Source: Thalassovita mediterranea
Lineage (GTDB): Bacteria; Pseudomonadota; Alphaproteobacteria; Rhodobacterales; Rhodobacteraceae
Reading direction: 5' to 3'
Length of the DNA stretch: 64,000 nt
Assembly (NCBI RefSeq): GCF_001458435.1
Contig: NZ_CYSF01000007.1
Coordinates: 310,001-374,000 of the forward strand
The position numbers and the translations under genes are program-made. Positions 8,408 to 17,720 of the stretch are shown here, one piece after another. The stretch's first letter is position 1. Each line of letters opens with the position of its first letter. The notes under the pieces are model-generated. The model ran no database searches, was not told where the DNA came from, and saw only the letters and a program-made list of their open reading frames with translations.

Positions 8408-9352
8408 ATGAACCTTTCCGGCGCGTTTTATGCTCTGGTCGCCTTTGGCCTTTTTGCCACCCATGATGTGGTGATCAAATATCTGGGCAGTGCTTATGCG
8501 CCCGCGCAGGTGCTGTTCTTTGCGACGCTGTTTTCCTTCCCGCTGGTCAGTCTGATGCTGATGCGGGACAAAACGGCGGGGACGCTGTTGCCGGTCTATC
8601 CCGGTTGGAACCTGATCCGCACGCTGGCGGCGACGGGGAATGCGTTGTGTGTGTTCTATGCCTTCACCGCGCTGCCCTTGGCGCAGGTCTATGCGATTCT
8701 GTTTGCCATGCCGCTCTTGATCACGCTGTTGGCGATTCCGATGCTGGGGGAAAAGGTGGGGCTGCACCGTGGGGCGGCGATTCTGGTGGGCTTGTGCGGG
8801 GTGATCATTGTGCTGCGCCCCGGATCGGCGGAACTGGGGCTGGGCCATGCGGCGGCGCTGTCTTCGGCTTGTTTGGGATCGCTGGTGTTCGTGATTTCCC
8901 GCAAAGTGGGGCAGGAGGAGCGTCCGGTGGTGATGATGCTCTATCCGTTGGCTGCGAACTTTGTGGTGATGGGGGGGATCATGGTGTTTGACTATCGCCC
9001 TGTGGCGCTGCCGGATCTGGCAGGGATGGGGGCGATTGCGCTGTTGGGGTTTGTGGCTGGGCTGCTGCTGGTGTTTGCCTATCGCGCGTCAGAGGCGGCG
9101 GTGGTCGCGCCAATGCAGTATTCACAGATCCTGTGGGCCACTGTTTATGGGCTGGTGTTTTTTGACGAGCATCTGGACCGCGCGACCGTGCTGGGCGTTG
9201 GGGTGATCATCGCCTCGGGCCTATACATCCTGTTCCGTGAGGCGCGGGGTGGGCATTCGGAAAACATGCCGGTTCTGCGCAACCGGTCGCGCGTGCCAGC
9301 GGCGATGTCGATGTGGATCGGCGCGGTGTTGCGGCGGGGGCCAAGAGGTTGA
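8408..9352 (+). CDS. DMT superfamily transporter (EamA domains)
   Basis: 314-aa polytopic membrane protein with about 10 hydrophobic segments arranged as two EamA repeats (about 1-135 and 150-285), the layout of drug/metabolite exporters. It begins MNLSGAFYALVAFGLFATHD; an ATG at 8303 in the same frame would add a non-hydrophobic 35-residue leader, so the start at 8408, preceded by AGGA, is preferred. The C-terminal ~35 residues are Arg-rich and cytosolic. Substrate unknown. Monocistronic; 8199-8407 upstream holds no other gene. Confidence 0.9.
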   Translation: MNLSGAFYALVAFGLFATHDVVIKYLGSAYAPAQVLFFATLFSFPLVSLMLMRDKTAGTLLPVYPGWNLIRTLAATGNALCVFYAFTALPLAQVYAILFAMPLLITLLAIPMLGEKVGLHRGAAILVGLCGVIIVLRPGSAELGLGHAAALSSACLGSLVFVISRKVGQEERPVVMMLYPLAANFVVMGGIMVFDYRPVALPDLAGMGAIALLGFVAGLLLVFAYRASEAAVVAPMQYSQILWATVYGLVFFDEHLDRATVLGVGVIIASGLYILFREARGGHSENMPVLRNRSRVPAAMSMWIGAVLRRGPRG

Positions 9353-9371
9353 GGCGCTAGCCGCTAAGGGT

Positions 9372-9890
9372 TCAGCGGCGTGCCTGATACCAGCGCAGGG
9401 CGTGTTGTTCGACACGTTTGATGAAGGGATCCTTGCCCTCTACATAGCGTTCCCAGTCGGCTTGGCTGGCGGTGAGTTGTTCCTTGAGCGCGGAATAGTC
9501 TGAGGCCACATCTGTATGGGCGCGCAGGTAGTCGCGAAAGGCAAGGTGGCGGGTGATATCCGGTGCCCCTGTGGCAAAGACATGCAGGTGGTGGCTGCGT
9601 TGGCCCGATGCGTCAAACTTGCGGTAATACCGCCGCCCTTCGATGCCAAAGGCGCCCATCACCTCATAGCCCAGTGCCTGCATGGCCGCGTCATGACGGT
9701 CCATCTGGGCCAGATCTGGCACAACGCCCATCAGATCGATGATCGGTTTGGCCAGAATGCCGGGAATCGCGGTGCTGCCGATATGATGCAGGGTTAGCGC
9801 CACATCGGGCAGGGCGGCGTTCAGCGCTGCAGCCTCTGCGGTGAAGGCATCGGCCCATGTGGGATCGTGGGGGAGAACGTGATTAACCAT
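9372..9890 (-). CDS. GrpB family (UPF0157) protein
   Basis: 172-aa cytosolic protein matching the GrpB/UPF0157 family, which has a nucleotidyltransferase-like fold. Signatures are HHIGSTAIPGILAKPIIDLM (about 35-54), RRYYRKF and HHLHVF, and the C-terminal YVEGKDPFIKRVEQHAL. The GST and KPIIDL elements are the residues that align with nucleotidyltransferase active sites. Substrate is unknown in the family. Convergent with the DMT transporter; hemE lies upstream beyond its terminator. Confidence 0.9.
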   Translation of the reverse strand: MVNHVLPHDPTWADAFTAEAAALNAALPDVALTLHHIGSTAIPGILAKPIIDLMGVVPDLAQMDRHDAAMQALGYEVMGAFGIEGRRYYRKFDASGQRSHHLHVFATGAPDITRHLAFRDYLRAHTDVASDYSALKEQLTASQADWERYVEGKDPFIKRVEQHALRWYQARR

Positions 9891-9940
9891 AGGGCGTGTG
9901 TGTCGCGCGGGCTGTGGGGATGCAAGATGTTAAACGGCAA

Positions 9941-9978
9941 AGAAAAACCCCCGTGCGCGGTAGGCGAACGGGGGCTTT
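9941..9978 (-). terminator. rho-independent terminator of hemE
   Basis: On the minus strand CCCCCGT-type stem arms (9974-9968 and 9954-9948) are followed by TTTTTC (9947-9942). It lies about 20-55 bases beyond the hemE stop at 9999. Confidence 0.85.
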
Positions 9979-9998
9979 ATTCTGGAGTGGTTTGGCAA

Positions 9999-11045
9999 CT
10001 AGCCGTTACGCACGGTGTCGATCATCAGCTGGACGTTTTCGGGATCCGCATCCGGTGTGATCCCGTGGCCGAGGTTGAAGATATGCGGTCCCTTGCCCAG
10101 GGCCTGCACGATGCGGCGGGTGTCGTCGATTAGGTCTTGGCCGCCGGTCACCATATGGCGCGAGGCCAGATTGCCCTGCACACAGCCATCGACCTGCACA
10201 TGCTCTGCCACCCATTCGGCGCTGACCGAATTGTCCACGGCGACGCAGTCGGCACCCGTTGCCTTGGCAAAGCCGATGTAGCCATTGCCTGCCTCACGCG
10301 GGAAGGCGATGACAGGGATGCCGGGGTGGCGTTTCTTGATCTCGGCAATGATACGCTTGGCGGGTTCCAGCGCGTATTTCTGGAAATCGGCGCCTTTCAG
10401 CGAACCGGCCCAGCTATCAAACAGCTTCACCACTTCGGCGCCGGCTTCGATCTGTTTGGACAGATATTCAATTGTGCCCTCGGTCAGCAGATCCAGCAGA
10501 CCTTCGAACACCGCGCGGTTTTCGTCTTTCAGCGCGTGGGCCGGACCCTGATCCTTGGTGCCGCGACCAGCGATCATATAGGTGGCGACGGTCCACGGCG
10601 CACCGGCGAAACCGATCAGCGTGGTTTCCGACGGCAGTTCACGGCTGAGGATCGACACGGTGTCATACACGGGGTTCAGCACCTCGTGAATGTCATCCTT
10701 GCCTTTCAGCGCGGCCAGTTGATCGGCGGTGGTGGTGGTCGACAGGCGCGGACCCTCACCGGTGACAAACCACAGGTCCGCCCCCAGCGCCTGCGGCAAC
10801 AGCAGGATGTCGGCAAAGAGGATCGCCGCGTCAAAACCGTAGCGGCGGATCGGTTGCAGCGTCACCTCCGCGGCCAGTTCGCTGTTGTAGCACAGCGACA
10901 GGAAATCGCCTGCCTGCGCACGGGTGGCGCGGTATTCGGGCAGGTAGCGGCCCGCCTGACGCATCATCCAAATGGGCGGCGTGGGCAGGGTTTCACCCGC
11001 AAGGGCGCGCAGGATTTTCTTTTGCTGTTTTTGTGGCTCGGACAT
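9999..11045 (-). CDS. hemE: uroporphyrinogen decarboxylase
   Basis: 348-aa cytosolic enzyme that converts uroporphyrinogen III to coproporphyrinogen III in haem and (where present) bacteriochlorophyll synthesis. Signatures are [19 protein letters not shown] near the N-terminus, the catalytic Asp segment [16 protein letters not shown], and [18 protein letters not shown]. Length is standard. Divergent from hemC, with 141 bases between starts that must hold both promoters, so two steps of one pathway are paired here. Confidence 0.97.
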   Translation of the reverse strand: MSEPQKQQKKILRALAGETLPTPPIWMMRQAGRYLPEYRATRAQAGDFLSLCYNSELAAEVTLQPIRRYGFDAAILFADILLLPQALGADLWFVTGEGPRLSTTTTADQLAALKGKDDIHEVLNPVYDTVSILSRELPSETTLIGFAGAPWTVATYMIAGRGTKDQGPAHALKDENRAVFEGLLDLLTEGTIEYLSKQIEAGAEVVKLFDSWAGSLKGADFQKYALEPAKRIIAEIKKRHPGIPVIAFPREAGNGYIGFAKATGADCVAVDNSVSAEWVAEHVQVDGCVQGNLASRHMVTGGQDLIDDTRRIVQALGKGPHIFNLGHGITPDADPENVQLMIDTVRNG

Positions 11046-11186
11046 CGGGTTTCCTTTCGCTTGTGGGGTTCGTCCCCTTCTGGGGCGCTGATGTCAAGGG
11101 TTGCATCCGTAACGGGATCAATCGCCGCAGGCGTGGGGCTTTCGCGCCTCTTGCCTGTTTCTTAACCGCCGATTAGAGCTAGGCGC

Positions 11187-12146
11187 ATGACACTGACTTT
11201 GCCCACCCCCGCTTCGCCCCTGAAAATTGGCACCCGTGGATCGCCCCTGGCGCTGGCGCAGGCCTATGAAACGCGCGAACGTCTGATGGCGGCCTTTGAT
11301 CTGCCAGAGGCGGCGTTTGAGGTGGTGGTGATCAAGACCACCGGCGATGACATGTCGCTGATCAAAACCGATACCCCGCTGAAAACGCTGGGCGGCAAGG
11401 GGTTGTTCACCAAAGAGATCGAACAGTCCATGCTGGACGGTGGCATCGACATCGCGGTGCATTCCACCAAGGATATGCCTGTGGCACAGCCCGAGGGTCT
11501 GGTTCTGGACACCTTCCTGCCGCGCGAGGATGTGCGCGATGCTTTTGTGTCACTGAAATACGCCAGCCTGCAGGATCTGCCCGAAGGGGCGGTCGTCGGC
11601 TCATCCTCGCTGCGGCGTCGGGCGCAGTTGCTGAACAAGTTCCCGCATCTGCAAGTGGTGGAGTTTCGCGGCAACGTGCAGACCCGCCTGAAGAAGCTGG
11701 AAGAGGGCGTGGCAGAGGCGACATTCCTTGCCAAGGCGGGCCTGAACCGTCTGGGTATGGCGGATGCCGCACGTTCGGCCATCGCGCCGGAGGATATGCT
11801 GCCCGCAATTGCCCAAGGCACCATCGGGATCGAGCGGCGCGAAAATGACGATCGCGCCGGTGAAATGCTGGCGGCGTTGCATGACGTGGAAACCGGTCAG
11901 CGGTTGGCGGCGGAACGGGCGTTTCTGGCAGCGCTGGACGGGTCGTGTGAAACCCCGATTGCTGGTCTGGCAACGCTGGAGGGCGGACAGTTGCGTCTGC
12001 GCGGTGAGGTGCTGCGCCCTGACGGGTCAGAGGTGATCCGCGATGAACGCACCTGCGCGGTGTCGGATGGTGCAGAACTGGGCCGTGCGATGGCCAAGGA
12101 CATGCTGGCGCAGGCGGGGCCGGACTTCTTTAGCTGGCGTGGCTGA
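11187..12146 (+). CDS. hemC: hydroxymethylbilane synthase (porphobilinogen deaminase)
   Basis: 319-aa enzyme that polymerises four porphobilinogens into hydroxymethylbilane. It starts with KIGTRGSPLALAQAYETR; HSTKDMP and SSLRRRAQL supply substrate-binding Arg/Lys/Asp residues. Cys254 in DGSCETPIAG is the dipyrromethane cofactor attachment site. Full length, with every key residue seen. Divergent from hemE and closed by a perfect terminator at 12170-12200. Confidence 0.97.
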   Translation: MTLTLPTPASPLKIGTRGSPLALAQAYETRERLMAAFDLPEAAFEVVVIKTTGDDMSLIKTDTPLKTLGGKGLFTKEIEQSMLDGGIDIAVHSTKDMPVAQPEGLVLDTFLPREDVRDAFVSLKYASLQDLPEGAVVGSSSLRRRAQLLNKFPHLQVVEFRGNVQTRLKKLEEGVAEATFLAKAGLNRLGMADAARSAIAPEDMLPAIAQGTIGIERRENDDRAGEMLAALHDVETGQRLAAERAFLAALDGSCETPIAGLATLEGGQLRLRGEVLRPDGSEVIRDERTCAVSDGAELGRAMAKDMLAQAGPDFFSWRG

Positions 12147-12169
12147 GCCGACGTAGGTTTAGAATTTGA

Positions 12170-12200
12170 GAAGCCCCGAAGGTATCCTTCGGGGCTTTGT
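12170..12200 (+). terminator. rho-independent terminator of hemC
   Basis: AAGCCCCGAAGG (12171-12182) and CCTTCGGGGCTT (12186-12197) form a 12-bp stem with a 3-base loop. It also lies just beyond the end of the convergent oxidase gene, so it may serve both strands. Confidence 0.88.
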
Positions 12201-12212
12201 CGTTTAGGGTGC

Positions 12213-13613
12213 TTAGGGCAGCAGTTTGCCGGGGTTGAGGATGCCCTTGGGGTCCAGCGCGGCCTTGATCGCCTTCATTGTTGAAATGGCCTGCGGATCC
12301 TTGCGCCTGCGCATGGACGGCAGTTTGGACAGGCCAATGCCGTGTTCGGCTGAGAATGATCCGCCGAAGGACAGCGCCACATCCTCGACCAGTTCCATGA
12401 TCTGATCGCGCAAGCCAGCGTCATCGCTGGAGGGCCAGACTGTGTAATGCACATTGCCGTCGCCTAGGTGGGCGACGATGTTTTCCTGTGCCTCTGGGTC
12501 GCAGTCGGGCAGACGGCGTTCCATGGTGTTGAGGAAGGCGGCAACCTTATCCAGCGGCACCGCAATGTCGTTAGAGATGAAGGGTTTGCGCGACATTGCG
12601 ATTTCTGCCGCAGCTTCGCGCCGTGCCCACATCTCAGCGCGCTGGGCTTCGTTCTGGGCCACGACTGCATCCAGCAGTAGACCCTCTTCGAACATGGATG
12701 CCAGCGTATCCTCCAGATGGGCAGCGATGGCGGGGCGACCATCGGGGCCGGGGGTGCAATCGCGCGGGGCGGTGGCGGCGACCTCGACCAGAATGTTGAT
12801 CGCTTGCGGGGTGTCAAAGGGTTCCCGCGCGCCCGCGTGGATCTGTTTATGGATCTCAATATGATGGCGGGGCATGTATTCAAACGCCTCTACCGCGCCG
12901 CCTGTCGCCTCTTGCAGACGGTTGAGCAGGGTCAGTGCATCCTCCAGCGACTGGGGGGCGACCATCGCGGTGGCATAGGCGCGGGGTTTCGGGTGCAGCT
13001 TCAGCACAGCGGCGGTGATGATGCCCAGCGTGCCTTCGGCGCCGATCAACAGGTGGCGCAGGTCATAGCCCGAATTGTTTTTGTGCAGCTCGCTTAGCAG
13101 ATCGACCACCTCGCCGGTGGGCAGGACCGCCTCAATCCCCAGCACCAGATCGCGGGTGTTGCCATAGCGCAGGACGTTCGATCCGCCCGCGTTGGTCGAG
13201 AGGCAGCCGCCGATCATCGCCGATCCGCGCGCGCCGAAGGTGAGGGGGAAAATCATATCCACCGCGTCCGCCGCGTCATGCAGGCTGGACAGGATCACCC
13301 CAGCCTCGACCACCGCGACGCGGGCGTCTGGGCGCAGATCGCGGATGCTGTTCAGGCGATCCAGCGACAACAATAGGGCACCGTCTGCATAGGTGCCGCC
13401 CGACAGGCCGGTGTTGCCCGAAACCGGGACCACGGTGGTGCCTGTGTCATTGGCCCAACGGACCACAGCGGCAATTTCGGCGGTGGAGGCGGGGCGCACA
13501 ACGGCGAGGGGTTCGAAACGATACGCCCCCGTCCAGTCACTCCGCCAGGGGTCCAAATCAGCGCCGTGTAGAACGTATTTGTCACCGACCAGTGCGGCCA
13601 ATTGAGTGATCAT
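12213..13613 (-). CDS. FAD-binding oxidase, GlcD/D-lactate dehydrogenase type
   Basis: 466-aa flavoenzyme of the FAD-linked 2-hydroxyacid oxidase family. FAD_binding_4 is at about 45-180, with the pyrophosphate loop PVSGNTGLSGG and GCLSTNAGGSNVLRYGNTRD. The C-terminal oxidase domain contains HLGDGNVHYTVWP and SAEHGIG, which bind FAD and metal/substrate in this family. Likely acts on D-lactate, D-2-hydroxyglutarate or glycolate; the sequence does not decide. The ATG at 13613 with AAGGGGG upstream is preferred to an in-frame ATG at 13766 that would add a non-homologous leader. Divergent from the HpaR-like regulator. Confidence 0.92.
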   Translation of the reverse strand: MITQLAALVGDKYVLHGADLDPWRSDWTGAYRFEPLAVVRPASTAEIAAVVRWANDTGTTVVPVSGNTGLSGGTYADGALLLSLDRLNSIRDLRPDARVAVVEAGVILSSLHDAADAVDMIFPLTFGARGSAMIGGCLSTNAGGSNVLRYGNTRDLVLGIEAVLPTGEVVDLLSELHKNNSGYDLRHLLIGAEGTLGIITAAVLKLHPKPRAYATAMVAPQSLEDALTLLNRLQEATGGAVEAFEYMPRHHIEIHKQIHAGAREPFDTPQAINILVEVAATAPRDCTPGPDGRPAIAAHLEDTLASMFEEGLLLDAVVAQNEAQRAEMWARREAAAEIAMSRKPFISNDIAVPLDKVAAFLNTMERRLPDCDPEAQENIVAHLGDGNVHYTVWPSSDDAGLRDQIMELVEDVALSFGGSFSAEHGIGLSKLPSMRRRKDPQAISTMKAIKAALDPKGILNPGKLLP

Positions 13614-13753
13614 TCTGTACCCCCTTCTGTGTTGCGCCAGATCAGCGCCTCCTTGTGGAAAGGGATAGCCGCTATATGTCTGCGGAACCAGTCCGCAGAA
13701 AACGCAATCCGGTGACGTAGGGTGGCTTTGTTCTAGCTCAAAGACGGTCGTTT

Positions 13754-13798
13754 CTATGACCGCCATTTTGGCGGCATGTCCCTGTCATAGGGGACATG
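13754..13798. promoter_or_regulatory. nested inverted repeats in the oxidase/HpaR-like intergenic region
   Basis: Three exact inverted repeats overlap here: CTATGAC/GTCATAG (13754-13760, 13784-13790), CCGCC/GGCGG (13760-13764, 13770-13774) and CATGTCCC/GGGACATG (13775-13782, 13791-13798). They lie between divergent start codons at 13613 and 13834, the place expected for a MarR-family operator. Which repeat is bound is unknown. Confidence 0.6.
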
Positions 13799-13833
13799 TT
13801 CGCAAGAGTATGATCCGTTGGGGGCTGTAGTTT

Positions 13834-14340
13834 ATGGAACGTAATTCCGATCTGTCTGACCTGTGGGGCATGCAAACAGTTCAAAGTGTTGTACCAAGTG
13901 AGAGTTGTGACAATGCGCTTCAAATGGCACTTCTCAGGGCGCGCGATCGTGTGATCGGGCCGTTGCGCAGTATGCTGGCGCACTCCGGGTTGACGGAACA
14001 GCAATGGCGGGTCCTGCGGGTGCTAGAAGAGGATACCGTGCTAGATGCGACCGAAATCGCAGAGCGCGCCTGCCTGATGTTGCCTTCACTAACGCGAATC
14101 CTGAATACGCTGGAAAGCAAGGAATTGATCAGACGCGAACCGGATCCACGTGATCGGCGCAAGCAAAGGATCAGCATTTCACGGGCGGGCCATGACACCA
14201 TCGATGCGCATTTGATCGAGGTGCAGCGCCTGCATAAACATTTGGCGGATCAGATGGGGCCGCACCGTCTATCAACGCTGGTTCAGCTGTTGCTGGAGCT
14301 AGATGCCGTGCCCGCTATGGAGCAGGCAAACCCCGAGTAA
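13834..14340 (+). CDS. MarR family transcriptional regulator (HpaR-like)
   Basis: 168-aa DNA-binding regulator. The segment LTEQQWRVLRVLEEDTVLDATEIAERACLMLPSLTRIL (split as helix 1, turn and recognition helix at about 53-90) closely follows HpaR, the repressor of homoprotocatechuate catabolism. EPDPRDRRKQRISIS forms the wing. No hpa genes are in the window, so its target may be the divergent FAD oxidase. The start may be ATG 13834 or ATG 13870; about the first 25 residues are unlike the family. The nested palindromes upstream are a natural operator. Confidence 0.88.
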   Translation: MERNSDLSDLWGMQTVQSVVPSESCDNALQMALLRARDRVIGPLRSMLAHSGLTEQQWRVLRVLEEDTVLDATEIAERACLMLPSLTRILNTLESKELIRREPDPRDRRKQRISISRAGHDTIDAHLIEVQRLHKHLADQMGPHRLSTLVQLLLELDAVPAMEQANPE

Positions 14341-14371
14341 AGCGGCGCACCAGCGCAAAGGCCCGTTGCGT

Positions 14372-14698
14372 TTAGCCCTGTGAGCCGCGTTCCAGATAGG
14401 ACCGCAGTTCTTCTGCTTCGTGGCGTGCTTCGCGCAGACCTTCCATCGTGGCGGCCAGCTCGGCTTCGGTTTGACTAAGCTGCGTGGTCAATTCCGCTTC
14501 GCGTTGCTGCAGATAGGTGATGGCCTGATCACGGGTTTCTTCTGCTTCGTGCAGTTCCTGGGCCATGCGATCCAGCTCACCGATATCGGATTTGGAAATC
14601 TGGGTGAAACGGTGGATCAGCCAGTAGGCGAACCAGCCCATACAGAAAGCTACGAACAGAATGATCGCGGTGGCCAGAATGAATTGCGTGCGCTCCAT
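14372..14698 (-). CDS. small membrane-anchored coiled-coil protein
   Basis: 108-aa protein with one TM helix (about 5-28) followed by a predicted coiled coil (about 35-103) made of Glu/Ala/Arg/Leu-rich heptads (ELDRMAQELHEAEETRD, then LREARHEAEELRSYLERG). It lies 5 bases after the OmpA-domain gene on the same strand, so it is probably in one operon with it. A scaffolding or envelope role would fit, but no specific function can be read from the sequence. Confidence 0.8.
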   Translation of the reverse strand: MERTQFILATAIILFVAFCMGWFAYWLIHRFTQISKSDIGELDRMAQELHEAEETRDQAITYLQQREAELTTQLSQTEAELAATMEGLREARHEAEELRSYLERGSQG

Positions 14699-14703
14699 AA
14701 GGA

Positions 14704-16644
14704 TCAGTTTCCTTCGTTCGTCTGTGCGGCCTCGGGTGCGGCCGTGTCTTTGTCTGCTTGATCTGCGCCTGCTGGTTCAGCGTCAGCGGCCATCGCGTCG
14801 AGAGCGTTCTCATCTTCGGCGCTGGTGTTTGTGGCGGCCGGGCGGATCAGTTTGAATTCAATGCGTCGGTTGGCCTCGCGGCCTTCTTCGGTTTTGTTGT
14901 CGGCGATGGGCTGGCTTTCGCCATAACCGACGGCGCGGTAGGCCGCTGTCAACAGTCGGCGTTCGCGTAGACCGGACAACACGGCGGCTGCGCGCGCCTG
15001 GCTGAGTGCCTGGTTCATGCTTTCGCGCCCTTGACTGTCGGTGTGGCCGCCAATCTCGAACTTCAGGTCTTCGCTACAGCCTTTCAGCACCTCGGCGATG
15101 TCATCCAGCACTGATTGTGCAGACGCGTCCGGCGTGTCGGACCCCGGTTCAAAGGTGATCTTGCGGGTTTTCAGGATGTCGTTGACCTGCGCTTCGCATT
15201 CTTCTGGCGTTGGCAGTGATGCGATCGGGTCCAGTTTTTCCAGATAGGTCACGTTGATGTCGAACCGCTGGGTTTCATCCAGTGTTTCAGCCAAAAAACC
15301 TGCAATTTGGGCCGATGCGTCTGGGCGGCCAGTGTTGCCGCTGACGCTGATCAATTCCGGCGTGACATTCACAACACCGTTCGACAAAAGCGACAGCGCC
15401 TCAAGGCTGGCCAGAACCCGCAGCGACCAGTTGCTGGGCAGAGCCTCATCCAGGCGGGCTGCATTGTGTACATTGGCATTGCCGAAACGGGCAACGGCAT
15501 AGCTTTCGGCGGCGGTGCGGCTTAGGTCATCGTTCAGGCGGCCGCGCAGCTGCACCTGACCTTCGGGCGACAATGTCGCAACAAATTCGCTGGCCTCTTC
15601 GTCATTTTCGACTGCGGGTTTGGGCAGATCGGAATGCAACGAGAAAACCGGCGGCAACGCATTTTCTAATTCCCCAACCACACGGTCAAACAGTGCCTGC
15701 TCGGTGCCCAGTTCTGCAACCAGCGACACGTCTGCATCATTGAACGTGACGGATCCCGCACCCATTTCCGCGAGTGCCTTGATGGACTGTTCTGCGGCTT
15801 CGGCCCAGCGGGGCGAGGGCACGCCAAGACCAACCGTGCAGCTCATCTGCGCACCATCAAGGCCAGCGTCTTTGGCCGCGGTAAGGATGCGTTCGGCGCT
15901 GGCATCGCTCTCGGCGGAACAGGCGTCAAAGCGGCCGATACCATTTTCGATGACAAATCGCAGGGTAAACGGTGTCAGCACAGGGCGCGGCGCGGACAGG
16001 TCCAGCACCAGTTCCATCTCTGCTTTGCGCGATAGCTCGCTCTCAAGGCGGCGCAGTTCTTCGGCACTGGCGGTCATGGCAGTGATCGCCACGCGATCTG
16101 CCGCGATCGAGATTTTGGAACGCGGCAACATTTTCAGTGCATCCAGCGCATAATCTACAGATCGTTGCCAACCTTGTGGCACGTCGTAATCCGCGGTTTG
16201 CAGCAGGTCGGACACGTTCCCACCGTCGGCAATTGCACGTACAGCGGTCAGCAATGCATCGCGGTCGCTGTCGGTTGGGATCAGCCCGATCAGGGACAGG
16301 CCATTATCGTTGCGCAAGATCTCGATGGAAAAACGGGGGGCGGCCAAACCGTCGGTGTCTGTCACCGTCATTTGGTCAATCACCCGAGAGGCATCCACTA
16401 GACGACCGGCGACGCTCACGGCTTTGAAACGGTCTGCTTCGGATGGGGCGGTGCCGGTCAGGTAAACCTGTAGACCATTGGCGTGAACCTCTGCCCAAGG
16501 CAGGTCGGCAGTATCCAAGCCGTTGCGCACGGCCAATTCCGATGTGTCTTCGATGACATTCGCAATGCCACCTGCGGCCGCGATGCTGAGGGCCGCTGCC
16601 CCCCCGAAGGTTGCCGCGATGATGAGGTACGAAGACAGTCGCAT
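14704..16644 (-). CDS. large OmpA-domain protein with repeated BON-like modules
   Basis: 646-aa periplasmic protein with an uncleaved or signal-type N-terminal helix (1-25). Residues ~40-460 contain repeated ~70-residue BON-like modules (for example WAEVHANGLQVYLTGTAPSE, then RFSIEILRNDNGLSLIGLIP). The C-terminal OmpA/MotB domain (about 485-605) has the peptidoglycan-binding signature EIGGHTDSQG...NQALSQARAAAV, and ends with NRRIEFKLI. The last ~35 residues are Ala/Glu-rich and disordered. It likely ties the envelope to the cell wall. Downstream of ubiA by 60 bases and 5 bases ahead of the coiled-coil protein. Confidence 0.87.
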   Translation of the reverse strand: MRLSSYLIIAATFGGAAALSIAAAGGIANVIEDTSELAVRNGLDTADLPWAEVHANGLQVYLTGTAPSEADRFKAVSVAGRLVDASRVIDQMTVTDTDGLAAPRFSIEILRNDNGLSLIGLIPTDSDRDALLTAVRAIADGGNVSDLLQTADYDVPQGWQRSVDYALDALKMLPRSKISIAADRVAITAMTASAEELRRLESELSRKAEMELVLDLSAPRPVLTPFTLRFVIENGIGRFDACSAESDASAERILTAAKDAGLDGAQMSCTVGLGVPSPRWAEAAEQSIKALAEMGAGSVTFNDADVSLVAELGTEQALFDRVVGELENALPPVFSLHSDLPKPAVENDEEASEFVATLSPEGQVQLRGRLNDDLSRTAAESYAVARFGNANVHNAARLDEALPSNWSLRVLASLEALSLLSNGVVNVTPELISVSGNTGRPDASAQIAGFLAETLDETQRFDINVTYLEKLDPIASLPTPEECEAQVNDILKTRKITFEPGSDTPDASAQSVLDDIAEVLKGCSEDLKFEIGGHTDSQGRESMNQALSQARAAAVLSGLRERRLLTAAYRAVGYGESQPIADNKTEEGREANRRIEFKLIRPAATNTSAEDENALDAMAADAEPAGADQADKDTAAPEAAQTNEGN

Positions 16645-16704
16645 GTCGTCCGGTCTTTATATTATAGTCTCGGGATGTTTAGGCCCCTGCTGCGTGCAGC
16701 GCAA

Positions 16705-17709
16705 TCAAATCAGCAGCGCAACGGCGAAAAACAGCAAAGGCAGCAGGCCTGTGTCACGGTTTGAGCGGAAAAGGCGCAGGCAAATGCCGGTATCGTCGGT
16801 ATCAAGGCGCAGCATCTGCCACATCATATGCGCCCCAAAGGCCCATGGGCCAAGCAGCGCGATCAGTAGCGCGAAGGGCGATGCAGTGCTTCCACCGGTC
16901 ATGGCCAGCCCCACCGCCAGCGCCATCAGCAGCACAGCGAGGGTGAGGAAGCGTTTCAGCCATTTCGGGGTTTCCTCGGCAAACAGGCGCGCGGTGGATT
17001 TAACCCCGATCAGCGCGTCGTCCTCCTTGTCCTGGTGGGCATAGATGGTGTCATAGAACAGCGTCCATGCGATGCCCGACAGATACAGAACCACCGCCGC
17101 CCAATGTAGGCTGCCAGTGTGTGCGACCCATGCCAGAAGTGCGCCCCAGTTGAACGCCACCCCAAGGAAAACCTGTGGCCACCATGTGAACCGTTTGGCA
17201 AAGGGGTAGATCGCCACCGGCACGATGGCGACAAACCCCGCGATGATCGCGGCGGTGTTCAGCGTCAGCAGAAACCCGAGGGAAATCAGGCATTGCAGCG
17301 CCATCCACACCAGCGCCTGTTTCACCGTGACCTGGCCTGACGGGATCGGGCGGGATTTGGTGCGTTCGACCGCGCCGTCAAATTTGCGATCGGTGATGTC
17401 ATTCCATGTGCAGCCCGCGCCGCGCATCAGGAAGGCACCGCCTGCGCAGCCAATCGCGATCCACAGATCATGCAGGCTGGCCTGCCCATCATGCAGCATT
17501 GCCAGCGCCAGACCCCACCAGCAGGGGATCAGTAGCAGCCACGTGCCAATCGGACGGTCCGCCCGGCTGAGGCGCAGGTAGGGGCGTGACCATGCAGGCG
17601 CCAGATGATCGACCCAGTTGCCTTTCACCGCATCGGCAACAGTGCCGTTGACAGCGCCGCTATCTGTTTCAGGGCCATTCTGGGCTGGCGTATGGGGCTG
17701 GTCAGACAT
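16705..17709 (-). CDS. ubiA: 4-hydroxybenzoate octaprenyltransferase
   Basis: 334-aa multi-pass membrane prenyltransferase of ubiquinone synthesis; it attaches the polyprenyl chain to 4-hydroxybenzoate. Both Asp-rich motifs are present: NDITDRKFDGAVERT (first) and YDTIYAHQDKEDD (second). LSRADRPIGTWLLLIPCWWG is the usual TM1 region. The N-terminal ~35 residues are a polar extension. Its start codon is only 11 bases from the divergent rsmE start. Works in the same pathway as ispB (58.8 kb). Confidence 0.95.
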   Translation of the reverse strand: MSDQPHTPAQNGPETDSGAVNGTVADAVKGNWVDHLAPAWSRPYLRLSRADRPIGTWLLLIPCWWGLALAMLHDGQASLHDLWIAIGCAGGAFLMRGAGCTWNDITDRKFDGAVERTKSRPIPSGQVTVKQALVWMALQCLISLGFLLTLNTAAIIAGFVAIVPVAIYPFAKRFTWWPQVFLGVAFNWGALLAWVAHTGSLHWAAVVLYLSGIAWTLFYDTIYAHQDKEDDALIGVKSTARLFAEETPKWLKRFLTLAVLLMALAVGLAMTGGSTASPFALLIALLGPWAFGAHMMWQMLRLDTDDTGICLRLFRSNRDTGLLPLLFFAVALLI

Positions 17710-17720
17710 AGAAAGGCCTC

